DNA from: Alphaproteobacteria bacterium | GTDB taxonomy: Bacteria > Pseudomonadota > Alphaproteobacteria > Micropepsales > Micropepsaceae | DNA: 16,604 bases | Reading direction: 5' to 3' | Assembly (NCBI GenBank): GCA_017307315.1 | Contig: JAFKFF010000100.1 | Span: 1 to 16,604, forward strand | Part shown: positions 6,944-13,863 of the stretch, piece by piece | How positions within the stretch are numbered: position 1 is the first letter of the stretch | Layout: every line of letters begins with the position of its first letter | Notes under the pieces: model-generated | Seen by the model: only the letters and a program-made list of their open reading frames with translations | What the model was told of the DNA's origin: nothing | Databases searched by the model: none | Made by a program: the position numbers and the translations under genes

Positions 6944-6972
6944 AATGTGCGCGGGCCCGTCCGACGGGTCAA
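6944..6972 (-). promoter_or_regulatory. Possible promoter for the TauE/TIGR02186 pair
   Basis: On the minus strand TTGACC (6972-6967) matches the -35 consensus at five of six bases. It is followed 17 bp later by CACATT (6949-6944), which keeps only the A2 and T6 positions of the -10 box. It lies about 50 bp upstream of the TauE start, in the only gap before that gene. The support is weak and rests on the -35 match and spacing. Confidence 0.3.
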
Positions 6973-6986
6973 CCATTGGCGCGTGA

Positions 6987-7006
6987 AAAGGCGGATGCGC
7001 GCCTTT
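6987..7006 (-). terminator. Candidate terminator after the PodJ-like gene
   Basis: Four bases after the PodJ-like stop codon, the minus strand has a perfect 7-bp stem, AAAGGCG and CGCCTTT, around a 6-base loop. It runs straight into TTTTC. The stem is GC-rich near the loop but the T tract is short. It probably separates the PodJ-like transcript from the TauE pair. Confidence 0.5.
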
Positions 7007-7010
7007 CGGA

Positions 7011-9473
7011 TCACTTCACCGCGACGTCCGCGGCCTCCGGCGGCACGTTGGCGGCGCGGTTGAGCGGCGCGGCCTTGAACGCTTGCGCCGAGCGGATCGC
7101 GGCGGCGCGGTCGGCTTCCGGCAATTGCGTCGAAAGCACCGCGAGCCGTGTCTTGGATTCCGCATCGCCCGCTGCGGCGGCGATCGAATACCATTTGTAG
7201 GCGTCGATCAGGCTTTGCGGCACGCCGTCGCCGCGCTCGTACAGCACCGCCAGGTTGAATTGGGAATCCGACAATCCCAGCGCCGCGGCCTTGGAGAACC
7301 AGCGCGCCGATTCCGCCATGTCCTTCTTGCCGGTCGATCCTTCGGCGAAAGCGACGGCGAGATTGTGCATCGCCTTGCGGTTCCCCAGATCGGCGGCCGC
7401 CCGATACCATTTCGCGGCGGCGGCCGGGTTGGCGGTGACGCCCTGGCCGCGTTCATACATGGTGCCCAGGCGGTATTGGGCGACGGCCTGTCCGGCATCG
7501 GCGGCCTTCTGCAGCCATTTCGCGGCCTGGACCGGATCGGCGGGAATGCCCTGGCCGTCGAGATATTTCAGGCCGATGACGGTTTCGGCCACCGGATCGC
7601 CCGCATTGGCGGCGGCGGCGATCTTGTCCGTCGAAGGGGGGATGTTGCGGCTGACCTGGGGCGTGACAGCCGGCGCCGGAGCGGCGGGCGCTTCGGCTTT
7701 CGGTGTTGCGGCCGGCTTGGGTTCGGAAGCGGAGGGCGTCGCGGGTGCGGATGGCGCGTTCGTTGCCGGCGGAGCCTGGCGCACCACGGTGCGCGGCGTG
7801 ATCGTGCCGCTGGCGCGTGGCAAGGTCTGCGGCGCGCGGCTGGCGTTGCGCTGGTTGAACAGAAGCACCGCGGCGGCGATCAGAAGCGCGATGAAGACGG
7901 TGACCAGGATGCCGACGAAACGGGGGCTGGTCTTGTCCGCGGCGTCGGCGGCGGAAGCACGCGCCCAGCGGAAACCTTGCACGCCGCGCTCGGCTTCGGC
8001 CGCGGATGCCGCGCGGGCGGAACGGCGCGCCGCGCTGAGGAAATTATCGTCGGCGGGAATGGGCTGGTCGAGCGCTTCGACCAGCTCCTGCGGCATGTCG
8101 TTGTTTTCGGTGAAAGCGTCTTCGGCGAAATCGGGATGGGCGACGGTTTCCGGCGCGAAAGGATCGGCGGGGAATGCGTCGGGCGAGAAATCCAGCGCCT
8201 CGTGCGGCGCGGCCGCCGGATCCGCGTCCTGTGTCTCGGTGAAAGGCGGCGCCTCGACGGCGACGGGTTCGAATGCGGCGGCGTCCGATGCCGGGAAGGC
8301 TTCGGTTGTGAAAGGCTCCTCGACGGGCGCGTCGAAGGCCGAAACCGCTTCGAAAGCGGACGGCGCGAAGGGCGGCGCATCCGTCGCCGGCTCGGGGACT
8401 TCCTCTGCCGGTGCGCGATGGGCGCGCAACTCCGCCACCATCTGCTTGTGGTTCTTTTCCACCTCGTCCAGGCGCGCATGAACCTGGCGCAAGGTGTCGG
8501 CCAGCGCGGGATCGGAGGTTTCCAGCCGCGCGACGATGCCGGACAGGGCCCGCTCCACATTGTCCAGCCGGCGTTCCATCACCGGATCGGGACCCTTGGC
8601 CTCCAGCCGGGCGATGCGTTCCTCGATCCGGTCGAGCGCGCCCTGGTTGCGGGCTTCGCGCTTTTGCAAATCCGCCAGATCGTGGGCGCGGTTGTTGGTC
8701 TGGGTGTCGACGCGCTCCTGGATATGCTCCAGCGAGGTCGCGGTGAATTGCAGCGAGCCCTCGATGCCGGCGATCCGGGCTTCCAGGGCGCGGGTGGCAT
8801 TTTCGGCATCGGCGCGCGCCTGGCCCAGGCGGATGGCGAGCTGTTCCAGATTGCCGGTCAAGGTGGAGACCTGAGTCTCGGACTGGCTGGCGGTCTGCCC
8901 GATCTGGTCGGCGAGCCGCGACAGGCCCTGATGCAGGCCTTTGACCGCATCCTTCAATCCATCCTGGTGTGCGCTGCGTTCCAGCCGCTCCAGGCGCTCG
9001 GACAGGCTCATCACATGGCCGCCGAGCTGGTCGAAGGCCTGGGCCTGCTCGCGGTTGGCGATGTTGATTTCGCTCGCCGCCTTGGAGGCGGCGCGGTTGT
9101 TCTCGGACTGGCTGCGCTCGGCGCTGTCCAGCCGGCGGCTCACATTGCGCAGCTGGTCTTCGATGCGGCGGTAGGATTCGGAGGATTCGGCTTCCGAGCG
9201 GCTGACCCGGGCCAGCATGTCTTCGGTTTCGCGGCGGCTGGCTGCCGAGAGGGGCAGCCCCCAAGGGTCCAGGCCCGGCCGGTCGGCGGAATGACGTTCG
9301 AAAGCGGCGCGGTCAAACGGCATGGGCGCCTCGCCGGCATCCGACAGGGTTCTGAGGATGCGCCGGGTCAGCCATTCCCCGACCGACAATCCTTCCCGCC
9401 GGGCCGCGGCCCGCGCGGCTTCCCGAGCCTCTGGCGGGATGCCGGCCACGTTCCAGGGAAGTTCTGCGCGCAT
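7011..9473 (-). CDS. PodJ-like polarity protein with coiled coil, membrane anchor and Sel1 repeats
   Basis: The protein has 820 residues. The N-terminus, MRAELPWNVAGIPPEAREAA with REGLSVGEWL (27-35), resembles the start of alphaproteobacterial PodJ proteins. A long heptad-rich coiled coil covers about 80-350. An acidic, Pro/Ala/Phe-rich disordered stretch covers about 355-475. One transmembrane helix lies at about 519-539 (FVGILVTVFIALLIAAAVLL). An Ala/Pro linker follows, then four Sel1-type repeats (about 627-771) with signatures such as YLDGQGIPADPVQAAKWLQK and MYERGQGV. By topology the coiled coil is cytoplasmic and the Sel1 repeats periplasmic. PodJ in Caulobacter is a polar organiser of cell-cycle and pilus/holdfast proteins; that role here is inferred. 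The family resemblance is in architecture more than overall sequence. The upstream gap carries candidate CtrA and GANTC sites. Confidence 0.8.
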   Translation of the reverse strand: MRAELPWNVAGIPPEAREAARAAARREGLSVGEWLTRRILRTLSDAGEAPMPFDRAAFERHSADRPGLDPWGLPLSAASRRETEDMLARVSRSEAESSESYRRIEDQLRNVSRRLDSAERSQSENNRAASKAASEINIANREQAQAFDQLGGHVMSLSERLERLERSAHQDGLKDAVKGLHQGLSRLADQIGQTASQSETQVSTLTGNLEQLAIRLGQARADAENATRALEARIAGIEGSLQFTATSLEHIQERVDTQTNNRAHDLADLQKREARNQGALDRIEERIARLEAKGPDPVMERRLDNVERALSGIVARLETSDPALADTLRQVHARLDEVEKNHKQMVAELRAHRAPAEEVPEPATDAPPFAPSAFEAVSAFDAPVEEPFTTEAFPASDAAAFEPVAVEAPPFTETQDADPAAAPHEALDFSPDAFPADPFAPETVAHPDFAEDAFTENNDMPQELVEALDQPIPADDNFLSAARRSARAASAAEAERGVQGFRWARASAADAADKTSPRFVGILVTVFIALLIAAAVLLFNQRNASRAPQTLPRASGTITPRTVVRQAPPATNAPSAPATPSASEPKPAATPKAEAPAAPAPAVTPQVSRNIPPSTDKIAAAANAGDPVAETVIGLKYLDGQGIPADPVQAAKWLQKAADAGQAVAQYRLGTMYERGQGVTANPAAAAKWYRAAADLGNRKAMHNLAVAFAEGSTGKKDMAESARWFSKAAALGLSDSQFNLAVLYERGDGVPQSLIDAYKWYSIAAAAGDAESKTRLAVLSTQLPEADRAAAIRSAQAFKAAPLNRAANVPPEAADVAVK

Positions 9474-9476
9474 CTC

Positions 9477-9632
9477 GAATCACCCGCACCAGCGGCCCGC
9501 TATAGAAGGTAAATGGGCCAAGATATAGTGTAAAGGAACGTTGACTCACCGAAACGTCGGCAACAGGGGGCGAACGCTTAACCATACACAGATTGTTGGC
9601 CAACAGGCTTAACAGGTGGTTAGCGAAGACTC
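9477..9632 (-). promoter_or_regulatory. Candidate cell-cycle control region (CtrA-like and GANTC sites)
   Basis: Upstream of the PodJ-like gene are GAATC (9477-9481), GACTC (9543-9547) and GACTC (9628-9632), all matching the CcrM methylation site GANTC. TTAACCAT (9578-9585) matches the short CtrA motif described in Caulobacter. TTAA-N7-TTAG (9609-9623) differs by one base from the full CtrA site TTAA-N7-TTAA. The combination fits a cell-cycle-regulated promoter, but no -35/-10 pair is clear. Confidence 0.45.
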
Positions 9633-9639
9633 TTCTTGA

Positions 9640-9713
9640 CCCCCATCTGTCTTCCTCAGGCAAGTCTTCGGAAGACATCTTCCCCCGTCATGGGCTTCGC
9701 CCAACGGGGGGAG
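9640..9713 (+). repeat. Double-hairpin dispersed repeat, copy 2
   Basis: The element begins ACCCCCATC. The first hairpin has arms TGTCTTCC (9648-9655) and GGAAGACA (9670-9677), with inner AGGC-aa-GTCT pairing that includes one G-T wobble. The second has arms CTTCCCCCGT (9679-9688) and ACGGGGGGAG (9704-9713), with one G-T wobble, and an inner TGGGC/GCCCA stem (9691-9703). The first 49 bases differ from copy 3 at only two positions. It lies between the PodJ-like and CAP lipoprotein genes, neither of which reads into it in the plus direction. Confidence 0.85.
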
Positions 9714-9801
9714 AAATTCTCGACCAGGGCGATAGGGCGTTTGTTGCAGTCTGCCCAGCCCCACCCATCCAGCGCGCGAAGCGCATGTTGAAGCGGGCCG
9801 A

Positions 9802-9850
9802 GGCCATCCTCCCCCATGCGCGCGTAAGCGCGCTGACGGGGGAGGTGGCC
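9802..9850 (-). repeat. Long GC-rich hairpin related to the second arm of the dispersed repeat
   Basis: GGCCA (9802-9806) pairs with TGGCC (9846-9850). CCTCCCCC (9808-9815) pairs with GGGGGAGG (9838-9845). An inner GCGCGC pair (9818-9823 and 9828-9833) closes a GTAA loop. Only a 1-base bulge and a small internal loop interrupt it. Read on the minus strand, the segment CTCCCCCGTCA lines up with CTTCCCCCGTCA of the double-hairpin repeat, so it may be a diverged or half element in the opposite orientation. Confidence 0.65.
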
Positions 9851-9927
9851 GTAGCAGCGCTTGCAGGCGCGTAGGCATGAGCCGGAGCGCCAAAAGCAAA
9901 GCTGCGAAGGCCGGAGGGGGGCCGGAG

Positions 9928-10578
9928 TTAATTCAACCCCTGCGAGCCGCGCAGGCGGACCGGGGGCGGGGGCCGGGAATCTTTTTGCGCTGCCATGGGG
10001 CTGGCATAGCTGGTCACCCGGTTGGGGCCGTCATCATCGGCCGGCGGCTTCAGTCCCATGTCGCTGGCGAACAGCTGTGCGACATAGACGGTGTCGCCAT
10101 TGACCGCCGCGCCGACGCCGGTGCGGTCATAAGCCGGATAAGCGAGATTGTCGCGGTGCGGCGCGCTTTTCATCCATTCCTCGAGGAAGCGGGCCGCGAA
10201 CTGGGTGGCATCGACGCCGCTTTCCTTGCGGTAATGCTGGGCGGCGAGATTTTCGCCCAGAAGTCCTTGCCATTTGGCGTCGTCCGCCATGAGCAGCGAC
10301 GCGGACGTGTCGCCATTGGGCGCGGCATGGGCGAGGTAATTCTTCGCCGCCATGTCGCGGGCGCGCGCCAGGGCGATCTTGGTCAGTTCCGGATCGATCG
10401 CCAGCGCCTTGGCTTTGGGATCGAGCTTGTGCCGCTGTTCTTCCACCAGGATGGCGATGCGCAGCGCCAGAGGCTCCATCTGGGTTTGCGGGTCGGGCAC
10501 CGGCGGCGGTTTTGGTGCGACGCTGGCGCAACCGGCCAGCGCCGCGAAAGCCAGAACAAGGATGGCAAGGCGCATCAT
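9928..10578 (-). CDS. CAP (SCP/PR-1) domain lipoprotein
   Basis: The 216-residue protein starts MMRLAILVLAFAALAGC, a lipoprotein signal with lipobox LAGC and lipidated Cys17. It is therefore expected to be anchored in the envelope. A short Pro-rich linker is followed by a CAP domain (about 35-175). Its motifs are ARARDMAAKNYLAH (71-84), GENLA (108-112) and EEWMKSAPHRDN (133-144), then GVGAAVNGDTVYVAQLF. Bacterial CAP proteins are extracytoplasmic; enzymatic activity is mostly unproven. The Pro-rich tail (about 176-216) looks disordered. The start was chosen for the signal peptide: a longer frame extends to 10650 but would run inside the thiolase gene. The ATG lies 4 bases after the thiolase stop, so the two are co-transcribed. 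There is no clear terminator downstream. Confidence 0.88.
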   Translation of the reverse strand: MMRLAILVLAFAALAGCASVAPKPPPVPDPQTQMEPLALRIAILVEEQRHKLDPKAKALAIDPELTKIALARARDMAAKNYLAHAAPNGDTSASLLMADDAKWQGLLGENLAAQHYRKESGVDATQFAARFLEEWMKSAPHRDNLAYPAYDRTGVGAAVNGDTVYVAQLFASDMGLKPPADDDGPNRVTSYASPMAAQKDSRPPPPVRLRGSQGLN

Positions 10579-10582
10579 GCGG

Positions 10583-11788
10583 TCAGGGCAGAATCTCGAA
10601 CAGGCCCGCCGCGCCCATGCCGCCGCCGATGCACATGGTGACGACGCCATATTTGGCCTTGCGGCGGCGCCCTTCGATAAGCAGATGCCCCGTCATGCGC
10701 GCGCCCGACATACCGTAGGGATGGCCGATGGAGATCGAGCCGCCATCGACATTCAGCGTCTCGTGCGGGATGCCCAGCTTGTCCATGCAGTAGAGAACCT
10801 GGCAGGCGAAGGCTTCGTTCAGCTCCCACAGATCGATATCGTCGGGCTTGAGGCCATGGCGCTTTAAAAGCCGCGGCACCGCCAGCGCCGGGCCGATGCC
10901 CATTTCCTCCGGCTCCACCCCCGCCACCGCGAAGCCCTTGAAGATGCCGAGCGGCTTGAGGCCTTTCTTCGCCGCCAGTTCCTCGCTCATCAGAACGCAG
11001 GCGGCGGCGCCGTCCGCGAATTGCGACGCGTTGCCGGCGGTGACGTATTTGCCCTGCGCCACCTGCTGGCCGCCCATATGCACGGGCTTGAGGGCGGCAA
11101 GCCCTTCCAAGGTCGTGTCGGGCCGGTTGCATTCGTCGCGCGACACTGTCGTCTCGACCATGCTTTCGGTGCCGCTGGCCTTGTCGATCTTCTTCATCTG
11201 CACGGTGAGGGGCACGATCTCGTCGTTGAAGCGGCCCGCGGCTTGCGCCGCCGCGGTGCGCTTCTGGCTTTCCAGCGCATATTGATCGGCCCGCTCGCGG
11301 CTGATGCCATAGCGTTCCGCCACGATTTCGGCGGTCTCGATCATCGACATCCACAAGGCGGGCTTGACTTTGAGCAGATGCTCTTCGGTGAAATGGCTGA
11401 GATTGATGCCCCCCATCTGCACCAGGGAGATGGATTCGACGCCCGAGCCCACCGCGATGTCGGTACCGTCGGTCATGATCTGCTGCGCCGCCATGGCGAT
11501 CGCCTGCAGGCCGGAAGAACAATAGCGGTTGATGGTGACGCCCGCCGTGCTCACCGGGCAGCCCGCCCAGATCGCGGACTCGCGGGCGATATTGTTGCCG
11601 GTCGCGCCTTCGGGCATGCCGCAGCCCATGAAGACGTCTTCGACCTCGCCGGGCTCGATGCCGGCCCGGGCGATGGCATGCTTGACGGCATGGCCGCCCA
11701 TCACCGCGCCGTGAGTCTGGTTGAAGCCGCCGCGCACGGATTTGGCAAGGCCGGTGCGCGCGGCGGAGACGATGACGGCCTGCTTCAT
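10583..11788 (-). CDS. Thiolase (acetyl-CoA C-acyltransferase)
   Basis: This 401-residue thiolase has the normal family length. Nucleophile Cys90 is in [11 protein letters not shown], the NEAFA motif is at 324-328, and the catalytic His356 lies in [16 protein letters not shown]. The second catalytic Cys386 is in CIGGGMG, near the C-terminus. It should catalyse thiolytic cleavage of 3-ketoacyl-CoA, or the reverse condensation, in fatty acid or related acyl-CoA degradation. Chain length and direction cannot be told from sequence. GHPYGMSG replaces the commoner GHPLGASG, which suggests a distinct subfamily. A strong Shine-Dalgarno sequence, AAGGAGA, is placed correctly before ATG 11788. The gene lies 28 bp after the membrane protein gene and 4 bp before the CAP lipoprotein gene, so it is probably the middle gene of a three-gene unit. 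No other beta-oxidation gene is adjacent. Confidence 0.95.
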   Translation of the reverse strand: MKQAVIVSAARTGLAKSVRGGFNQTHGAVMGGHAVKHAIARAGIEPGEVEDVFMGCGMPEGATGNNIARESAIWAGCPVSTAGVTINRYCSSGLQAIAMAAQQIMTDGTDIAVGSGVESISLVQMGGINLSHFTEEHLLKVKPALWMSMIETAEIVAERYGISRERADQYALESQKRTAAAQAAGRFNDEIVPLTVQMKKIDKASGTESMVETTVSRDECNRPDTTLEGLAALKPVHMGGQQVAQGKYVTAGNASQFADGAAACVLMSEELAAKKGLKPLGIFKGFAVAGVEPEEMGIGPALAVPRLLKRHGLKPDDIDLWELNEAFACQVLYCMDKLGIPHETLNVDGGSISIGHPYGMSGARMTGHLLIEGRRRKAKYGVVTMCIGGGMGAAGLFEILP

Positions 11789-11816
11789 GGGAAATCTCCT
11801 TGCGCGGCTGACAAGG

Positions 11817-12353
11817 TTATCGCGCTAGCCGCTCCGCCGCCAGCACGGGGTAGCGCAAGGTGAAGGTGATGGCGAGGGCAAGCGCCACCACATTCGCGGC
11901 GATGCCGACATAGAAGGAGGCGGCGAGGAACGTCACCGCGCCGTCGGCCAGCGCCATGACGGCGAAGGCCAGGCCCCAGGCCAGCGACACCATCTGGTTG
12001 ACGCGCAGGAAAAGCGGCGCCGGCCAATCCTTCGCATCGCGCGCGATATATGGCGAGGAGAAGGGCCGGCGCCTGAGCAGCGAAACCAGGATCACCAGGC
12101 ATAAAACGATATCGGCAAAGGCGCGGACCGCCGGCAGCGAAAGCTCGGGGGCGACGAAGCCGCGCCACAGCGCCAGAATCCCGAACAGCGCCAGGCTGGC
12201 GCCGTCGAGAAGGCGCAAAGTCGGGCTTTCCACGAAATCGCGAATGGTGACGACGAAGGCCGAAGCGAAGGCCAGCCATAGCGCCAGATCGGCGGAGAGG
12301 CGCGACAGGGCGGCGAAGAGGATGAAGGGCGCGAAACCGAACAGGAGGGTCAT
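11817..12353 (-). CDS. Uncharacterised multi-pass membrane protein
   Basis: The 178-residue protein is strongly hydrophobic, with about six possible membrane segments: near 2-18, 22-37, 50-66, 77-93, 121-136 and 140-166. A central loop, [20 protein letters not shown] (94-113), and the following [13 protein letters not shown] (115-127) are the most distinctive parts. I have seen similar motifs in unnamed bacterial membrane proteins but cannot assign a family or function. No clear ribosome binding site is visible before ATG 12353. A strong terminator for the TPR gene ends only 27 bp upstream. The gene therefore needs read-through or a promoter inside the 3' end of that gene. The thiolase gene follows after 28 bp. 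Confidence 0.75.
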   Translation of the reverse strand: MTLLFGFAPFILFAALSRLSADLALWLAFASAFVVTIRDFVESPTLRLLDGASLALFGILALWRGFVAPELSLPAVRAFADIVLCLVILVSLLRRRPFSSPYIARDAKDWPAPLFLRVNQMVSLAWGLAFAVMALADGAVTFLAASFYVGIAANVVALALAITFTLRYPVLAAERLAR

Positions 12354-12380
12354 GGCCGCGGCCCGCGACGTTGGAGACAG

Positions 12381-12415
12381 AAAAAAAGGCGGGACACGAT
12401 GCTCGCGTCCCGCCT
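12381..12415 (-). terminator. Strong intrinsic terminator after the TPR-like gene
   Basis: On the minus strand, AGGCGGGAC (12415-12407) pairs perfectly with GTCCCGCCT (12395-12387). The 11-base loop can form three more pairs. Seven T follow directly (12387-12381). It lies 17 bases after the stop of the TPR-like gene. It is the clearest rho-independent terminator in the window, together with the one at 13787-13821. Confidence 0.9.
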
Positions 12416-12431
12416 GTTGGTCTTTTCCCGC

Positions 12432-13646
12432 TTACTGCTGCGCGGGTGCCGCCGCGGCGGTTGCCGGCGGCGCGGGCGGGTTCTTCTTGATGTTGGCGAG
12501 CGCCACCCACAGGCGGGTGATGCGCGCGGTGGCGGGGCCGCCACCCTGCACCTGCCCGAAGGCGGCGATGGCGTCGTCATACTTGCCCTGCGCCAGCAGC
12601 GACTGGCCCAGCACCATCGGCGCTTCGGTGGGATCGGCGGCGCCGCCCTTGCTCATGGCGAGCTTGGCGGTGGCTTCGGCTTCCGAATACATGCCGTAGC
12701 TGTAGAGCGCTTCCGACAGCTTGGCGCTGTAATTGCCGTTCTGCTTCTGGGCGGCGGTGATCTGCGCCTGGATGGTCTTCTTGTCGGCTTCGGCGCGCGG
12801 GCTGGGGTCCGGATAACCGGTGCCGCCATGCTGCTGCGCCACCTGCGCGTCGCCGAAGAAGGTCAGGCGGCTGGAAGTCGAGCCATAGAGATTGACGTCC
12901 TGCTGCGACGGCTTGGCGCCTGAAGCGAAGAGCAGGCGGCCCAGCCAGATCACTTCCACGTCGCGGATGCCCTTGGAGGAGATCGCGACGTCGATCATCT
13001 GCGTCCAGTCGGCCGGATCGTTATAGGTGGCGACGAGCTGTTCCAGGATCTGTTCGGCGCCGGCTTCGTCCTTCTGCGCCACCTTGATGTCGAGCAGCAT
13101 CTGCATGGTCTGGCGGTCGACGGGCTTGCCCGCGGCTTTATCGGCATCGATGCGCTTCTGGATCGCGGCGGTGGCGTCCGGATAGTCCTTGGCGAAGTAA
13201 TAGGCCTGGATGATCGCGGTCTCGCTGGTCTGATCGGTCGGATTGGTGGCCGCCAGGGCCTTGGCATAGACGACCGACTTGTCGAAATGCTTCTGGTTGT
13301 TGGCCAGGATCAGGGCGGTGCGCAGGGTCGCCTCCGGCGAATCGGCGGCGGCTTCGGCGGCCGTGGCGGCGGCCGCCAGGTCCTGGGCCTTGACCGCGAC
13401 GGTCACGGCGACGGAGTTGATCATGTAATCGTCATAGTCGGACTTGCCACTGACGCCGCGCGCCTTTTCGATGGCGGCGGTGGCGGCGGCGGTGTCGCCG
13501 GCATTGCTGGCCTTCTGGGCTTCGGCCAGAGCGTTGTTGACGCCACGGGTGAGGGACGGCGCGGCGGCGGCCGGAGAGGCCAGCAGCGCCACGGACGCGG
13601 CAAAGAGCGCAGCCGTCAAAGGAGCGCGGAACGATTTGCTCAACAT
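12432..13646 (-). CDS. Secreted TPR-like repeat protein
   Basis: From ATG 13646 the protein has 404 residues. It begins with a signal peptide, MLSKSFRAPLTAALFAASVA then LLASPAAA, probably cleaved before APS, so it is exported to the periplasm. The mature part is Ala-rich and helical, with TPR-like helix pairs, for example EAPMVLGQSLLAQGKYDDAI in the last third. It ends in a Pro/Ala/Gln-rich tail. TPR proteins act as scaffolds; no enzymatic motif is seen and I cannot name the family. An ATG at 13676 would add ten residues before the signal peptide; 13646 fits the signal peptide better and has AAAGGGAA upstream. The gene is divergent from the SDR gene and is closed by a strong terminator, so it is probably transcribed alone. 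Confidence 0.8.
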   Translation of the reverse strand: MLSKSFRAPLTAALFAASVALLASPAAAAPSLTRGVNNALAEAQKASNAGDTAAATAAIEKARGVSGKSDYDDYMINSVAVTVAVKAQDLAAAATAAEAAADSPEATLRTALILANNQKHFDKSVVYAKALAATNPTDQTSETAIIQAYYFAKDYPDATAAIQKRIDADKAAGKPVDRQTMQMLLDIKVAQKDEAGAEQILEQLVATYNDPADWTQMIDVAISSKGIRDVEVIWLGRLLFASGAKPSQQDVNLYGSTSSRLTFFGDAQVAQQHGGTGYPDPSPRAEADKKTIQAQITAAQKQNGNYSAKLSEALYSYGMYSEAEATAKLAMSKGGAADPTEAPMVLGQSLLAQGKYDDAIAAFGQVQGGGPATARITRLWVALANIKKNPPAPPATAAAAPAQQ

Positions 13647-13786
13647 ATTCAAGAATTCCCTTTGATTGGGCGGCATGGTCGCGCCGCGCGGAAACGCCCC
13701 TCGAACTCGCTGAAGAAGTATGGGGTTATTGCAACCTTAATGTGGCGAACCTCTGTTTCCAATAGGGCGGGGGGCGGCATGGCGGC

Positions 13787-13821
13787 GCGATTTGCTGCGC
13801 TGCAGCGTAAATCGCTTTTTT
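13787..13821 (+). terminator. Intrinsic terminator in the leader of the SDR-patatin pair
   Basis: GCGATTT (13787-13793) pairs with AAATCGC (13809-13815). GCTGC (13794-13798) pairs with GCAGC (13802-13806) around a 3-base loop, with a 2-base bulge. Six T follow (13816-13821). The structure is a textbook rho-independent terminator in the plus direction. However, no plus-strand gene precedes it: it lies between the divergent TPR start and the SDR start, 42 bp before the SDR ATG. It may be an attenuator or the 3' end of a small RNA. Confidence 0.75.
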
Positions 13822-13863
13822 ACCAAGCGAATGCGATGACGGCGGGCCTTTGTGAGGCTTTGC

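Larger units (their letters stand above)
9474..9927. other. 454-bp intergenic region with regulatory motifs and two hairpin elements
   Basis: No credible gene is seen between the PodJ-like start and the CAP lipoprotein stop. The first part (9474-9632) is AT-richer and probably holds the PodJ-like promoter, with three GANTC sites and two CtrA-like motifs. The second part holds a double-hairpin repeat (9640-9713) and a related long hairpin in the opposite sense (9802-9850). The remaining stretches, 9714-9801 and 9851-9927, show nothing I can assign. Open frames crossing this region have no family features. Confidence 0.7.

Noticed and set aside
6956..6968. CCCGTC/GACGGG dyad in the gap before TauE
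   Set aside because: The arms are separated by one base, so it is a poor hairpin. It is a single short GC dyad with no second copy nearby.
7083..9512. 809-codon plus-strand frame antisense to the PodJ-like gene
   Set aside because: It is Gly/Arg-rich with no recognisable domain. The minus-strand product has a coiled coil, a membrane helix and Sel1 repeats, so this is a shadow.
10579..10650. N-terminal extension of the CAP lipoprotein frame
   Set aside because: The extra 24 codons lie within the thiolase 3' coding region and precede a complete lipoprotein signal that starts at 10578.
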